Below are positions 56,246-64,000 of a stretch of 64,000 nt of DNA, piece by piece. Source of the DNA: Pseudomonas weihenstephanensis (GTDB lineage: Bacteria > Pseudomonadota > Gammaproteobacteria > Pseudomonadales > Pseudomonadaceae). The notes beneath the pieces are model-generated. The model searched no databases, was not told where the DNA came from, and saw only the letters and a program-made list of their open reading frames with translations. Position 1 is the stretch's first letter. The number at the start of each line of letters is the position of its first letter. The stretch spans positions 434,001 to 498,000 of the forward strand of contig NZ_JYLF01000004.1 in NCBI RefSeq assembly GCF_001043055.1. Reading direction: 5' to 3'. The translations under genes and the position numbers were made by a program.

Positions 56246-56320
56246 ATGCGCTCATTACTGCTGCTGTTCCTCGGCATTCCCATCCCAATCATCATCTTGA
56301 TTGCGCTGTTTGTTCACTGA
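56246..56320 (+). CDS. 24-residue hydrophobic membrane peptide
   Basis: MRSLLLLFLGIPIPIIILIALFVH: one membrane span with an IPIP kink. CAGGAGAA sits about six bases upstream of the ATG, and a strong terminator follows within ten bases, so it is bounded like a real gene. It is probably cotranscribed with the membrane protein upstream. I recall similar 24-25-residue peptides in other proteobacteria but cannot name one. Confidence 0.75.
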   Translation: MRSLLLLFLGIPIPIIILIALFVH

Positions 56321-56326
56321 CAGCAC

Positions 56327-56358
56327 ACCAACGGCCTTCCTTGTGAAGGCCGTTTTTG
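56327..56358 (+). terminator. Terminator of the membrane protein operon
   Basis: Stem AACGGCCTTC/GAAGGCCGTT with a T run following. Confidence 0.9.
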
Positions 56359-56368
56359 TTTCAGCGCC

Positions 56369-56833
56369 TTACACCGGCAGGCACGTAGTCGATTTGATTT
56401 CAGAAAGCGCGACAATCGAGTTCACTTCCTGAATGCCCGGCACCATCGACAGTTTTTCGAAGAAGAAACGCTCATAGGCCTCGATGTCAGAGGTCACGAT
56501 ACGCAACAAAAAATCCACCGAGCCCATCAACACGTAGCACTCCAGCACCTCGGGGAAACCACGAATCGCATCAGTGAATTCGGTGAAGTTGGAACGCCCG
56601 TGGGCGTTGAGTTTGATTTCGGCAAATATTTGCGTGTTCAGGCCGATTTTCTTGCGATCCAATAATGTCACCTGCCCACGAATGATGCCTTCATCTTTCA
56701 TCCGTTGAATCCGGCGCCAGCACGGTGACTGCGATAAACCGACCTTCTCAGCGATCTGTGCGCTGGACAGCGAAGCGTCCTCTTGCAGCAGGGCCAAAAT
56801 TCGTCGGTCGTAAGCGTCCAAATCGCCTTGCAT
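56369..56833 (-). CDS. Lrp/AsnC-family transcriptional regulator
   Basis: 154 residues. N-terminal HTH (DRRILALLQEDASLSSAQIAEKVGLSQSPCWRRIQRM) and a C-terminal RAM/ACT-like amino acid-sensing domain (VLECYVLMGSVDFLLRIV). Such proteins respond to amino acids such as leucine or branched-chain ones. It diverges from an ACT-like small protein gene, which may be its target. Confidence 0.93.
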   Translation of the reverse strand: MQGDLDAYDRRILALLQEDASLSSAQIAEKVGLSQSPCWRRIQRMKDEGIIRGQVTLLDRKKIGLNTQIFAEIKLNAHGRSNFTEFTDAIRGFPEVLECYVLMGSVDFLLRIVTSDIEAYERFFFEKLSMVPGIQEVNSIVALSEIKSTTCLPV

Positions 56834-56960
56834 AAAAATTCCTGATTATTGACCAGCAATGAATTGTTTAAGTCTTTTTCGATCAAACGTTGATCATCAT
56901 AGATAAATAATTTCTGACCGCGCATGTGATTATTTCTCCAGCCAACTCTGGAGTCATTGC

Positions 56961-57296
56961 ATGCCGTCTCTCAACGCCTTATCCCCCTCGCCACGTGCCG
57001 ACGTGTGGGCCGCGAATGCCACGCCGTGCACCGTGCGTTTTTGCATTGTGGCCGAGGCCGAAGCGGACGTGCTGTGCCGCACACTCAACCTGTTTGCCTT
57101 GCAGCAATTGATTCCGCAGCAGGTGGAAGTCATGCGCGACGACGACCTGCTGCGCATCGAAATCGTCAGCAATGAGCAAAGCTGGCACCGCGCTCAAGTG
57201 ATTGGCGAAAAATTGCGCAACCTGGTGAGTGTCTGCGAACTGGAGCTGTATCAGGTGCAAGGCCGCACTATGCCTGTGCTGGCGTGTTCGCAATAG
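56961..57296 (+). CDS. Small ACT-like hypothetical protein
   Basis: 111 residues. After a variable 20-residue start, the pattern CTVRFCIVAEAEADVLCRTLNLFALQQLIPQQVEVMRDDDLLRIEI looks like a beta-alpha-beta ACT fold (compare small subunits such as IlvN). GGAG lies six to seven bases upstream of the start. It diverges from the Lrp-type regulator, which makes a role in amino acid sensing plausible but unproven. Confidence 0.75.
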   Translation: MPSLNALSPSPRADVWAANATPCTVRFCIVAEAEADVLCRTLNLFALQQLIPQQVEVMRDDDLLRIEIVSNEQSWHRAQVIGEKLRNLVSVCELELYQVQGRTMPVLACSQ

Positions 57297-57398
57297 CTCG
57301 CAACTAATGGCGAACCCGAGCGCTCAAGGCGCGGCTAGGCTTTGGCGTACCTGGCCAGACAAGGATCTGTCTGTGCCTGTGCAGTACAAGGAGTATTT

Positions 57399-59162
57399 AT
57401 GCACACCACGTGTACGCCCGATCGCCCGCTTGATCTCGAACCGTTGCTGCCGGGGCTGCTGGCCCACGGCCTCATCACGCCAACACACGCCGACCAGGCC
57501 CTGAAGCGTTATCGGGCGGCTCCCAACAACGGCGTACACCCGTTGATTTTCCTGGCGGCGCAACAGTTTGCCGACCTCAGCCGGCCCGGAAAAACCTTGA
57601 CCCTTGAAACCCTGACGGCCTGGCTTGCCCTGCACTACGGGCAGCCGTACGTGCGCATTGACCCGCTGAACATTGATGTTGCCAGCGTGACCGGGTTGAT
57701 GTCGTTCGCGTTTGCCCAGCGCCATCAAATACTGGTGATTGCGGCGGACCGCGACGCCATCACCATCGCCAGCGCACAGCCTGATGTCGGCAGTTGGGAG
57801 GCCGATCTGCGCCAGGTTCTCAAGCGGCCCATAAAACGGGTCATTGCCAACCCTCTGGAGATCGCGCGGCTGGGCTCTGAGTTGTACAAACTGGCCAAAT
57901 CAGTGACGGGCGCAACGCTCAATGATCAAAAAACGTACAAAGCGTTGCCCCTCAAACCGTCGCCCGATATAGAGAGCAACAGCCAGGAACACGATGCCAA
58001 CGATGCTCATATCGTCAACATCGTTGACTGGTTGTTTCAGTACGCGTTTGAACAGCGTGCCAGTGATATCCACATCGAGCCGCGTCGCGAACAAGGCGGT
58101 GTGCGCTTTCGCATTGATGGCGTGTTGCATAACGTTTATCACTTCCCGGCACAGGTCACGACAGCGATTGTCAGCCGCCTCAAAAGCCTGGGGCGCATGA
58201 ATGTCGCCGAAAAACGCAAGCCGCAGGACGGCCGAATTAACACCAAAACCCCGGCAGGCACTGACGTGGAGCTGCGGCTCGCCACGTTGCCCACCGTGTT
58301 TGGCGAAAAAATAGTGCTGCGTATTTTTGACCCGCAAGTGGTGCTAAAACGCTTCGATCAGCTGGGCTTCAGCGTGCAAGACATGCAGCGCTGGCAACAC
58401 ATGACCGCCCAGCCCAGCGGCATCATTTTGATCACCGGCCCCACAGGTTCAGGCAAAACCAGCACGCTGTATGCAACGCTCAAACAACTGGCCACGCCTG
58501 GCGTCAACCTGTGCACCCTCGAAGACCCTATCGAGATGATTGAGCCCGCGTTCAATCAAATGCAGGTGCAACCCGGCATCGACCTGACCTTTGCCAGTGG
58601 CGTTCGCGCCCTGCTGCGCCAAGACCCGGACATCATCATGCTGGGCGAAATACGCGATCTTGAAACCGCCGAAATGGCGATTCAAGCGGCGCTCACCGGG
58701 CACCTGGTGCTCTCCACACTGCACACCAACGATGCGCCCAGCGCCATCAGTCGCCTACAAGAACTGGGTATAGCGCCCTACCTGATCAAAGCCACGTTGC
58801 TGGGCGTTATGGCCCAGCGACTGGTGCGCACGCTGTGTGCCGAATGCAAGACCCCTCAGCCACTGTCGTTAAGCGACTGGCAACACTTCGCCCCGACCTG
58901 CCCGGCCCCTTTGAGCCTCTACCGTGCAAGGGGTTGCGCGCACTGCCGACAGACCGGTTACAGCGGGCGAGGCGGCATTTACGAAATCATGCTGATGAGT
59001 GAAAAGCTCAAGGCATTGATCACGCCAGACACCGATTTAAATCAGCTGCGGCGCACTGCCTGTGACGAAGGCATGCGCCACCTGAGGCTGGCGGGCGCGT
59101 ATCAAGTCGCCGCTGGCACCACCACACTGGAAGAAGCATTCAGGGTCACGCCGCACGTCTGA
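57399..59162 (+). CDS. GspE/PilB-family secretion ATPase, unaccompanied
   Basis: 587 residues from ATG 57399, with AAGGAG six bases upstream. N-terminal T2SSE_N-type domain (LLAHGLITPTHADQALKRY, then LALHYGQPYVRIDPL), a linker, and the RecA-like motor: SDIHIEPRREQGGVRFRIDGVL, Walker A GPTGSGKTSTLY, Asp box TLEDPIE, Walker B DPDIIMLGEIRDLETAEMA and the zinc pair CAEC...CAHC. Drives type II secretion or type IV pilus assembly. No other gsp or pil gene adjoins it, so it must work with a machine encoded elsewhere or be an orphan. Confidence 0.93.
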   Translation: MHTTCTPDRPLDLEPLLPGLLAHGLITPTHADQALKRYRAAPNNGVHPLIFLAAQQFADLSRPGKTLTLETLTAWLALHYGQPYVRIDPLNIDVASVTGLMSFAFAQRHQILVIAADRDAITIASAQPDVGSWEADLRQVLKRPIKRVIANPLEIARLGSELYKLAKSVTGATLNDQKTYKALPLKPSPDIESNSQEHDANDAHIVNIVDWLFQYAFEQRASDIHIEPRREQGGVRFRIDGVLHNVYHFPAQVTTAIVSRLKSLGRMNVAEKRKPQDGRINTKTPAGTDVELRLATLPTVFGEKIVLRIFDPQVVLKRFDQLGFSVQDMQRWQHMTAQPSGIILITGPTGSGKTSTLYATLKQLATPGVNLCTLEDPIEMIEPAFNQMQVQPGIDLTFASGVRALLRQDPDIIMLGEIRDLETAEMAIQAALTGHLVLSTLHTNDAPSAISRLQELGIAPYLIKATLLGVMAQRLVRTLCAECKTPQPLSLSDWQHFAPTCPAPLSLYRARGCAHCRQTGYSGRGGIYEIMLMSEKLKALITPDTDLNQLRRTACDEGMRHLRLAGAYQVAAGTTTLEEAFRVTPHV

Positions 59163-59266
59163 TGCCGCATTAATGACTAAATGTTGCATCGTTAAGTGCC
59201 CTCGCGGAACTAGACTGCTATAACCCGCATCAAATCGTACAGATCACTTATTCGGAGTCACCCATC

Positions 59267-59581
59267 ATGCGTCTCAAATATGCTGTAGTCGCCGCCGCGC
59301 TGTTGACCCTGCCTGTTGGCTCTGTAATGGCTGACAGCTTCTGGCGCAACGTGCTGTCTTCCGGTGCAACCACCGGCTCCACGTATCTGACCTTCAAAAA
59401 GGACCGCAAAGTCATTGCCGCTCAAGACGATGCGGGGAGCTTCGTGGCCAGCAATGGCGCGATCCGTGGCCCGTATCTGGAGTCTGCCATGCAGCAAGTC
59501 CGCGCGGACAATCCGAACCTGAAGGTCAGCGACATGGACTTGGCCAACGCCATCCTCGCCAAAAACGCGACCGCTGAATAA
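59267..59581 (+). CDS. DUF2388 exported protein
   Basis: 104 residues. Signal peptide ending VMADS, then the DUF2388 pattern SFWRNVLSSGATTGSTYLTFKKDRKVIAAQDDAGSFVASNGAIRGPYLESAM and NLKVSDMDLANAILA. A Pseudomonas family of small envelope proteins of unknown function. GGAG lies eight bases upstream. A REP-like repeat follows. Confidence 0.93.
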   Translation: MRLKYAVVAAALLTLPVGSVMADSFWRNVLSSGATTGSTYLTFKKDRKVIAAQDDAGSFVASNGAIRGPYLESAMQQVRADNPNLKVSDMDLANAILAKNATAE

Positions 59582-59589
59582 ACACCCGT

Positions 59590-59650
59590 GTCGTTGCTGC
59601 CGCTGGCTGCGAGCGCCTGGTAACAGGTCGCAACCAGCGGCAGCGACTTC
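59590..59650. repeat. REP-like inverted repeat after the DUF2388 gene
   Basis: Arms GTCGTTGCTGCCGCTGGCTG and CAACCAGCGGCAGCGAC pair over most of their length around CGCCTGGTAACAGGTCG. Same family style as the repeats at 2330, 47265 and 54276. Confidence 0.7.
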
Positions 59651-59784
59651 ACAACATGCTGTGTTTCATTCAGCCCCCATACAGAAATATCACCTGATGT
59701 GAGCCATCCTCTGGGTATGATTTGTGCCATGTGCTATTGCTCTATGGTCACTCACAACCCACTCACATCGGACGTCACGCCTCT

Positions 59785-60927
59785 ATGAGCTCGCTGCCTT
59801 TCCTGCCGTTTTCCAAACCAACCATCGATGAAGCCACTATTGCGGCCGTGGGCGACGTGTTGCGCTCGGGCTGGATTACCAGCGGACCAAAGGTGCAAGC
59901 CTTCGAAGAGCAACTCTCGCAATACTTGGGCGGCCGCCCTGTACGCACGTTCAACTCGGGCACCTGCACCATGGAAATCGCCCTGCGCATTGCAGGCATT
60001 GGGCCGGGCGATGAGGTCATCACCACCCCGATTTCATGGGTGGCGACCGCCAACGTGATTATCGAAGTGGGCGCCACGCCGGTGTTTGCCGACATAGATC
60101 CGATCACCCGCAACATTGATCTGAAAAAAGTCGAAGCCGCCATCACGCCGCGTACCAAAGCAATCATTCCGGTCTACCTGTCAGGTTTGCCGGTGGACAT
60201 GGATGCGCTGTATGCATTGGCCAAAAAGCACAATCTGCGGGTGGTCGAAGATGCAGCCCAAGCCCTCGGGTCGAGCTGGAATGGCGAACGCATCGGCGCC
60301 CGTGGCGACTTTGTTTCGTTCAGCTTTCAGGCCAACAAGAACATCACCTCATCCGAGGGCGGTTGCCTGGTACTGAACAACGAGGAGGAAGCGCGCCTGG
60401 CCGAAAAATATCGCCTGCAAGGCGTTACCCGCACCGGTTATGACGGGCTGGATGTTGATGTACTCGGCGGCAAGTTCAACATGACTGACATCGCAGCGGC
60501 CATAGGTTTGGGGCAGTTCGCGCATATCGAAGCAATCACTGCGCATCGCCGTGAACTGGCCAAGCACTATTTCGAATGCTTTGGTCCTGATTTTGAGGCC
60601 GAGTATGGCGTTCAACTGCCCGTGGCTGATTTCAACAATACCAACTGGCATCTGTTCCAACTGGTGTTACCAGAGCGTGAAGATGGCCAGCCAGCTCGGG
60701 CTACCTTCATGAAAGACATGCAGGCACTCGGCGTGGGGGTGGGCTATCACTACCCCTCAATTCACTTGCTGAGTTTGTATCGTGCGCGGGGTTTCAAGGA
60801 AGGCATGCTGCCGATTGCAGAGCGCGTAGGTCGCTTGATCGTGTCGTTGCCCATGTTTACAGCAATGACCAAAGCCGATGTGCAGCGCTCGGTTGAGGCA
60901 GTGAAAGCGGTGCTCAAGGCCCAATAA
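59785..60927 (+). CDS. DegT/DnrJ/EryC1/StrS-family aminotransferase
   Basis: 380 residues from ATG 59785 (MSSLPFLPFSKPTIDEATI). A PLP-dependent sugar aminotransferase of the ArnB-like group: SGWITSGPKVQAFE, FNSGTCTMEIALR, VEDAAQALGS, and the cofactor Lys in SFQANKNITSSEGG. Acts on a nucleotide-linked keto-sugar for surface glycans. No other sugar genes adjoin; it is convergent with gcvH. The upstream start codons in the frame lack ribosome sites. Confidence 0.9.
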   Translation: MSSLPFLPFSKPTIDEATIAAVGDVLRSGWITSGPKVQAFEEQLSQYLGGRPVRTFNSGTCTMEIALRIAGIGPGDEVITTPISWVATANVIIEVGATPVFADIDPITRNIDLKKVEAAITPRTKAIIPVYLSGLPVDMDALYALAKKHNLRVVEDAAQALGSSWNGERIGARGDFVSFSFQANKNITSSEGGCLVLNNEEEARLAEKYRLQGVTRTGYDGLDVDVLGGKFNMTDIAAAIGLGQFAHIEAITAHRRELAKHYFECFGPDFEAEYGVQLPVADFNNTNWHLFQLVLPEREDGQPARATFMKDMQALGVGVGYHYPSIHLLSLYRARGFKEGMLPIAERVGRLIVSLPMFTAMTKADVQRSVEAVKAVLKAQ

Positions 60928-60943
60928 ATGATTGCTGGGCCCT

Positions 60944-60971
60944 GCAGGCGCGAGTTAACGCTCGCGCCTGC
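60944..60971. repeat. Inverted repeat between the aminotransferase and gcvH
   Basis: GCAGGCGCGAG (60944-60954) and CTCGCGCCTGC (60961-60971) form a perfect 11-bp stem with a 6-base loop between convergent genes. REP-like and probably a shared terminator. Confidence 0.75.
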
Positions 60972-60982
60972 GGGTTTACGGG

Positions 60983-61366
60983 TTACTCGCCGATGGCGGC
61001 TTTGTAGCCTGCGGCATCCAGCAATTTATCCAGCTCGGCGGTATTGCTCGGCTTGAGTTTGAAAATCCAGCTGTCGTAGGGGTCGCTGTTTACCTGTTCA
61101 GGGTTGTCGGCCAACGCTTCATTCACTGCAATGACTTCGCCAGACACTGGGGAGTAGATATCCGAGGCCGCTTTTACCGACTCCACCACACCCGCCGTAT
61201 CGCCCGCCGCAAACACTTTGCCGACTTCGGCCAACTCAACAAAGACCACATCCCCCAAGGCTTCCTGAGCGTGGTCGCTGATACCGACCGTGACGGTGCC
61301 ATCAGCTTCCAGGCGCGCCCACTCGTGACTTTCAGCGAAGCGCAGTTCAGCGGGGATAGTGCTCAT
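60983..61366 (-). CDS. gcvH: Glycine cleavage system H protein
   Basis: 127 residues from ATG 61366 (AGGA about eight bases upstream). Lipoyl carrier of the glycine cleavage complex; the lipoylated Lys lies in [20 protein letters not shown]. It is downstream of gcvT on the same strand with a 62-base gap. gcvP is not in the window. Confidence 0.95.
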   Translation of the reverse strand: MSTIPAELRFAESHEWARLEADGTVTVGISDHAQEALGDVVFVELAEVGKVFAAGDTAGVVESVKAASDIYSPVSGEVIAVNEALADNPEQVNSDPYDSWIFKLKPSNTAELDKLLDAAGYKAAIGE

Positions 61367-61428
61367 ATTCAGTGTCCTCAAGAAGAAATGTCAGCGGCTC
61401 GCGTACGGCGCCAGCCTGCCAGTAAACG

Positions 61429-62511
61429 TTAGATCAAGGCTTTGCCCAGACGAACAAACGTGGGTTTCACCACGCGAACCGGATACCACTTGCCACGTAT
61501 TTCGACTTCAGCACGATCAGCCGTGGCCATCGGAACACGCGCCAGAGCAATCGATTTGCTAAGCGTAGGAGAGAAACTACCACTGGTTATCTCCCCTTCG
61601 CCAACACCAGCGATACGAACGACCTGATGTGCACGTAGGACACCTCGTTCCTCCAGCACCAAACCCACCAGTTTGAGTTGCATGCCCGCCGCTTTTTCAG
61701 CCTCCAGCGCTTCACGACCGATGAACCGGCGCGAGGCGGGTTCCCAAGCAATGGTCCAGGCCATGTTGGCGCAAAGTGGCGAGACAGAGAGGTGAATATC
61801 TTGCCCATAGAGGTTCATGCCGGCTTCCAGGCGCAAGGTGTCACGCGCCCCTAACCCGATGGGAGAAATACCTGCCCCCACCAAATCGTTGAAAAAACCG
61901 GGAGCCTGATCGGCGGGAAGCAGGATTTCCAGGCCGTCCTCACCGGTGTACCCGGTGCGGGCAATAAACCAGTCGCCATTGCTCTGCCCTTCAAAGGGCT
62001 TGAGCTGCGCAATAAGTTGACTGCGCGCCTGGCTCACCAGCTCGGCCACTTTATGCCGTGCCTGCGGGCCCTGGATCGCCAACAAGGCAAGTTCGGCGCG
62101 CTCTTGCAGTTGCACGTCATAACCTTGGGACTGGGTCGTCATCCAGGCCAAATCCTGTTCACGGGTGGCCGCGTTGACGATCAGGCGGTAACCGGCGTCC
62201 ATCAGGTAGACGATCATATCGTCGACCACGCCGCCTTTCTCATTGAGCATGGCGCTGTAAAGCGCGCGGCCCGGGGTATTAAGTCGTTCGACGTCGTTGG
62301 CCAGCAAGCGCTGTAACCATTCCTTGGCCTGAACCCCAGTGACGTCAATCACGGTCATATGCGAGACATCAAATACGCCGCAGTCCTGGCGCACCTCGTG
62401 GTGCTCCTCAACTTGCGAGCCGTAATGCAAAGGCATATCCCAACCGCCAAAATCGACCATCTTCGCGCCAAGGGCGAGATGCAGGTCATACAAAGGCGTA
62501 CGCTGTCCCAT
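61429..62511 (-). CDS. gcvT: Glycine cleavage system T protein (aminomethyltransferase)
   Basis: 360 residues. Passes the aminomethyl group from GcvH to tetrahydrofolate. [37 protein letters not shown] and [12 protein letters not shown] are family hallmarks, all intact. It is first in a gcvT-gcvH operon. I looked at the 156-base leader for a glycine riboswitch and saw no convincing match. Confidence 0.96.
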   Translation of the reverse strand: MGQRTPLYDLHLALGAKMVDFGGWDMPLHYGSQVEEHHEVRQDCGVFDVSHMTVIDVTGVQAKEWLQRLLANDVERLNTPGRALYSAMLNEKGGVVDDMIVYLMDAGYRLIVNAATREQDLAWMTTQSQGYDVQLQERAELALLAIQGPQARHKVAELVSQARSQLIAQLKPFEGQSNGDWFIARTGYTGEDGLEILLPADQAPGFFNDLVGAGISPIGLGARDTLRLEAGMNLYGQDIHLSVSPLCANMAWTIAWEPASRRFIGREALEAEKAAGMQLKLVGLVLEERGVLRAHQVVRIAGVGEGEITSGSFSPTLSKSIALARVPMATADRAEVEIRGKWYPVRVVKPTFVRLGKALI

Positions 62512-62667
62512 GGGTTCCTCCTTCCGGGCTTGGCGAAGGTGCGGACAGGCGTGCAGAGCGCTTCAAACCACATAACGTAGCTTTCTGACGCTGCGCAGGG
62601 AACCTGGCCTGATTGACAGACCGCACCGAATGCCGCGCATTGTAGCCGCATGCCGGGGGGCTGGCAC

Positions 62668-64000
62668 CTAACCGATGCGATGGGCTGAGCGTCTAATCAA
62701 CCCGATGACCGGCAACAAACCCACCAGGACCAACGTCAGTGCGGGCAGAGAAGCCCGTGCCCACTCGCCTTCACTGGTCATTTCGAAGATGCGAACGGCC
62801 AGCGTGTCCCAGCCAAAGGGCCGCATTAGAAGGGTGGCGGGCATTTCCTTAAGCACATCGACAAAGACCAACAGCGCAGCACTCAGCGTGCCCGGCAGCA
62901 ATAACGGCAGATACACTTTGAAAAACAGTCGCGGGCCACTCACCCCCAAACTGCGCGCCGCTTCGGGCAAGGACGGTCGAATACGCGCCAGACTGTTTTC
63001 GAGCGGGCCATAGGCCACTGCGATGAATCGCACCAGATACGCCATCAGCAAGGCCGACAGGCTGCCCAGTAGCAGCGGCTTGCCCGCCCCGCCCAACCAG
63101 CCAGACAGGGGAATGACCAGTTCGCGGTCCAGGTAACTGAACGCCAACATGATCGAGACGGCCAACACGGAACCCGGCAAGGCGTAGCCCAGATTCGCCA
63201 GGCTGACCCCGGCGCGAATGGCCTGCGTGGGCGCCTGACGTCGGGCGAACGCCAAAACCAACGCCACACTCACGGTGATCAACGCCGCCATGCTGCCCAA
63301 ATACAAGGTGTGCAGGATGAGGCCGGTGTAGCGCTCATCGAGATCAAAGCGCCCGCGCTGCCAGAACCACACCACCAGTTGCAGCATCGGAATCACGAAC
63401 GCGCAGGCAAACACCAGTGCGCACCAACCGCTGGCCAGCCAGGCCTTGGGACCTTTGAGGGCATACAAGGCCTTGGTGCGCGGGCGCTCATTGCTGGCGC
63501 GGTTGGCGCCCCGGGCACGACGCTCGCCGTAAAGCACCAGCATCACCACCAACAACAGCAAACTGGCCAATTGCGCAGCGGTGGACAGGCTAAAAAAGCC
63601 ATACCAGGTCTTATAAATAGCCGTGGTAAAAGTGTCGAAATTGAACACCGACACCGCGCCGAAATCGGCCAGGGTTTCCATCAGCGCCAGCGCCACACCG
63701 GCACCAATCGCCGGCCGTGCCATCGGCAATGCCACTCGCCAGAATGCCTGCCACGGGCTTTGGCCCAGCACCCGTGCGGCTTCCATCAGGCCTTTGCCCT
63801 GCGCCAGGAACGCCGTTCGTGCCAGCAAATAGACATACGGGTAAAACACCAGAATCAGCACAATGATCACGCCACCGGTGGAACGCACGCGGGGCAATCG
63901 CAGCCCCATGCCAAACCACTCGCGTAGCAGCGTTTGCACCGGCCCGGCGAAATCCAGCAGACCGACGAATACAAACGCCAGCACGTAGGCTGGAATCGCA
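62668..64000 (-). CDS. Iron(III) ABC transporter permease, C-terminal part (5' end off-window)
   Basis: About 444 residues are present; the frame remains open to base 64000, so about 100 N-terminal residues are missing. Two binding-protein-dependent permease domains occur in tandem, each with an EAA loop: EAARVLGQSPWQAFWRVALP and EAARSLGVSGPRLFFKVYLP. This fused layout is that of FbpB/SfuB/HitB-type ferric iron permeases. It works with a periplasmic iron-binding protein and an ATPase encoded outside the window. Confidence 0.9.
   Translation of the reverse strand, partial: AIPAYVLAFVFVGLLDFAGPVQTLLREWFGMGLRLPRVRSTGGVIIVLILVFYPYVYLLARTAFLAQGKGLMEAARVLGQSPWQAFWRVALPMARPAIGAGVALALMETLADFGAVSVFNFDTFTTAIYKTWYGFFSLSTAAQLASLLLLVVMLVLYGERRARGANRASNERPRTKALYALKGPKAWLASGWCALVFACAFVIPMLQLVVWFWQRGRFDLDERYTGLILHTLYLGSMAALITVSVALVLAFARRQAPTQAIRAGVSLANLGYALPGSVLAVSIMLAFSYLDRELVIPLSGWLGGAGKPLLLGSLSALLMAYLVRFIAVAYGPLENSLARIRPSLPEAARSLGVSGPRLFFKVYLPLLLPGTLSAALLVFVDVLKEMPATLLMRPFGWDTLAVRIFEMTSEGEWARASLPALTLVLVGLLPVIGLIRRSAHRIG

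Noticed and set aside
62512..62667. Possible glycine riboswitch before gcvT
   Set aside because: The 156-base leader shows no convincing paired aptamer core; nothing more than GC-rich sequence can be supported.

Overview
The window is chromosomal DNA of a Pseudomonas, most likely of the fluorescens/fragi lineage. This rests on the mutY-yggX-tRNA-Phe order, yrfG-nudE-cysQ, an OprD-type porin, DUF2388 and DUF1272 proteins, DctBD, and REP-like extragenic palindromes built on a 'cgctgccgcaggctgcga' core. Most of it is high-GC, densely packed core genome. No rRNA operon, CRISPR array or transposase is visible.

Layout. 1-5.8 kb: end of mutY, yggX, tRNA-Phe, a hypothetical protein, an alpha/beta hydrolase, a DUF1272 zinc-binding protein, and the red-light sensing pair bphO-bphP. 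5.9-10.5 kb, minus strand: glutamate symporter gltS, a formimidoylglutamase, an IclR regulator and a GabP-type permease. 11-15.3 kb: a polar amino acid ABC importer (ATPase, binding protein, two permeases) followed by a methyltransferase. 15.2-18.3 kb: a periplasmic hydroxyisourate hydrolase and an HbpS/DUF336 protein, divergent from a two-component system that resembles E. coli HprRS; a perfect HprR/CusR-type palindrome lies between them.

18.4-30.3 kb is an integrated genomic island of about 11.8 kb. It sits at tRNA-Thr(TGT) and is bounded by an imperfect repeat of the tRNA 3' end. It carries a P4-type integrase, a second tyrosine recombinase with a coupled small ORF, and an AT-rich cargo. 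The cargo is (a) a GT32-like glycosyltransferase coupled to a 722-residue protein that I read as a GT25 - sulfotransferase-like - GH16 fusion, and (b) a three-gene operon (nuclease-like effector, middle component, Rad50/SMC-like ABC ATPase) that looks like an ABC-three-component/Lamassu-type antiphage system. These two cargo units are the most novel content of the window.

30.4-41.2 kb: two small genes (the second PD-(D/E)XK-like and apparently starting at CTG), an autotransporter overlapping a lipoprotein hydrolase, an OprD-family porin, a DsbA/FrnE-like protein, a TonB-dependent siderophore receptor behind a Fur-box-like site, and agmatine deiminase. 41.5-50 kb: rmlBD, dctBD, a thioesterase-like protein, cysQ-nudE, yrfG and a Kbp-like BON-LysM protein. 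50.1-54.3 kb: a LysR regulator, fdhD and a YdeP-type molybdoenzyme. 54.5-64 kb: a glycine-zipper protein, a membrane protein behind a sigma-54-like promoter with a 24-residue hydrophobic peptide, an Lrp regulator, a lone GspE/PilB-type ATPase, a DUF2388 protein, a DegT-family aminotransferase, gcvH, gcvT and the C-terminal part of an iron(III) ABC permease cut by the window end.

CDS starts were re-picked by hand from Shine-Dalgarno (SD) spacing and family-typical N-termini. No database search was possible, so family assignments rest on motifs recognised by eye.
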